This document shows, piece by piece, positions 63,766 through 64,000 of a stretch of DNA of 64,000 nucleotides. The notes below the pieces were generated by a model that was not told where the DNA came from, ran no database searches, and saw nothing but the letters and a program-made list of their open reading frames with translations. Source of the stretch: Bradyrhizobium sp. 195 (lineage in GTDB: Bacteria; Pseudomonadota; Alphaproteobacteria; Rhizobiales; Xanthobacteraceae). The DNA is taken from contig NZ_CP082161.1 of the NCBI RefSeq assembly GCF_023101665.1, forward strand, positions 5,518,001 through 5,582,000, in the 5' to 3' direction. Each line of letters starts with the position of its first letter. The stretch's first letter is position 1. Position numbers and translations under genes: made by a program.

Positions 63766-63789
63766 GGTTTCAAAGCAGGAGAGAAGATC

Positions 63790-64000
63790 ATGGCAGCACA
63801 TGACGGGAAAGTATTGGCAGGCCAAGTGGCGCTGGTGACCGGCGCTGGCCGCGGGCTCGGCCGCGCCTTCGCGGAGAAGCTCGCCGCGCTCGGCGCCGAC
63901 GTCGCCATCCACGGCATGCGCGAGAACGGGCCGGCGGAATATGGCGAGGGCACGACGCTGACCGCGGTGGCCGCCGAGATCGGCCAGCAATTCAGCGTCC
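63790..64000 (+). CDS. SDR family oxidoreductase, 3' truncated by window edge
   Basis: The first 70 residues of an SDR enzyme. ATG 63790 follows AGGAGAG at a 5-base gap. The cofactor motif VTGAGRGLGRAFAEKLAALGADV near residues 18-39 is canonical. Its gene starts 25 bases after the RpiR remnant. The rest lies beyond the window, so the substrate cannot be judged. Confidence 0.87.
   Translation, partial: MAAHDGKVLAGQVALVTGAGRGLGRAFAEKLAALGADVAIHGMRENGPAEYGEGTTLTAVAAEIGQQFSV

Overview
The window is GC-rich, densely coded DNA from an alphaproteobacterium, most likely Bradyrhizobium or a close relative. The grounds are the protein set (DUF3126, Usg, a CIRCE-controlled groESL, FprA-type ferredoxin reductase, many GST, SDR and ABC genes) and several families of short palindromic intergenic repeats of the kind that litter bradyrhizobial genomes. 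This assignment comes from family knowledge and sequence style, not from a database search.

Layout. 1-2.4 kb: the 3' end of a molybdopterin oxidoreductase, a 2[4Fe-4S]-type ferredoxin and an NADPH-ferredoxin reductase, overlapping or abutting like one redox operon. 2.4-11 kb: housekeeping and poorly characterised genes (DUF3126, cysE, a multispanning membrane protein, an odd antitoxin-like/secreted chimera, an alpha/beta hydrolase, a zinc-finger protein, an FAD monooxygenase, a lipoprotein) and tRNA-Leu(UAA). 11.2-22 kb: a surface-glycan or glycolipid island (two methyltransferases, a GT2, an asparagine-synthase-like amidotransferase, two large GT-C-like membrane proteins and a tandem pair of GT87-like membrane proteins). 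A remnant of a gene end beside tRNA-Leu matches the 3' end of a cluster gene, which hints at rearrangement. 22.3-35 kb: an MFS exporter, then a peptide-utilisation locus (divergent binding protein, M20 peptidase, two permeases, a fused double ATPase, an M81 metallopeptidase, an M20 amidohydrolase and an amidase). 35-41.9 kb: crotonase, quinone reductase, DsbA-like isomerase, GST, a MetE-like protein, xanthine phosphoribosyltransferase and a CinA-type protein.

42-47 kb holds an Anbu-type bacterial proteasome homologue with its characteristic partners: a circularly permuted ATP-grasp, an alpha-E protein and a transglutaminase. 47-54 kb: an MFS transporter, a CNT nucleoside transporter, a cupin with a histone-H1-like tail, a TPR/O-GlcNAc-transferase-like protein and Usg. 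54.2-57.5 kb: CIRCE-groES-groEL, a GIY-YIG gene enclosed by inverted repeats (a small mobile-element-like unit), and signal peptidase I. 57.7-59.5 kb: a slipin gene whose long leader encodes two tandem tRNA-like RNAs behind a stable-RNA-type promoter. 59.5-64 kb: a LysR regulator, a cysteine hydrolase, a GST, a caspase-like protein with a frameshifted signal peptide, a decayed RpiR regulator and the start of an SDR.

The best candidates for new biology are the tRNA-mimic/slipin unit at 57.7-59.45 kb and the GIY-YIG gene framed by inverted repeats at 56.4-56.8 kb. The Anbu cluster is a known but functionally unsolved system.
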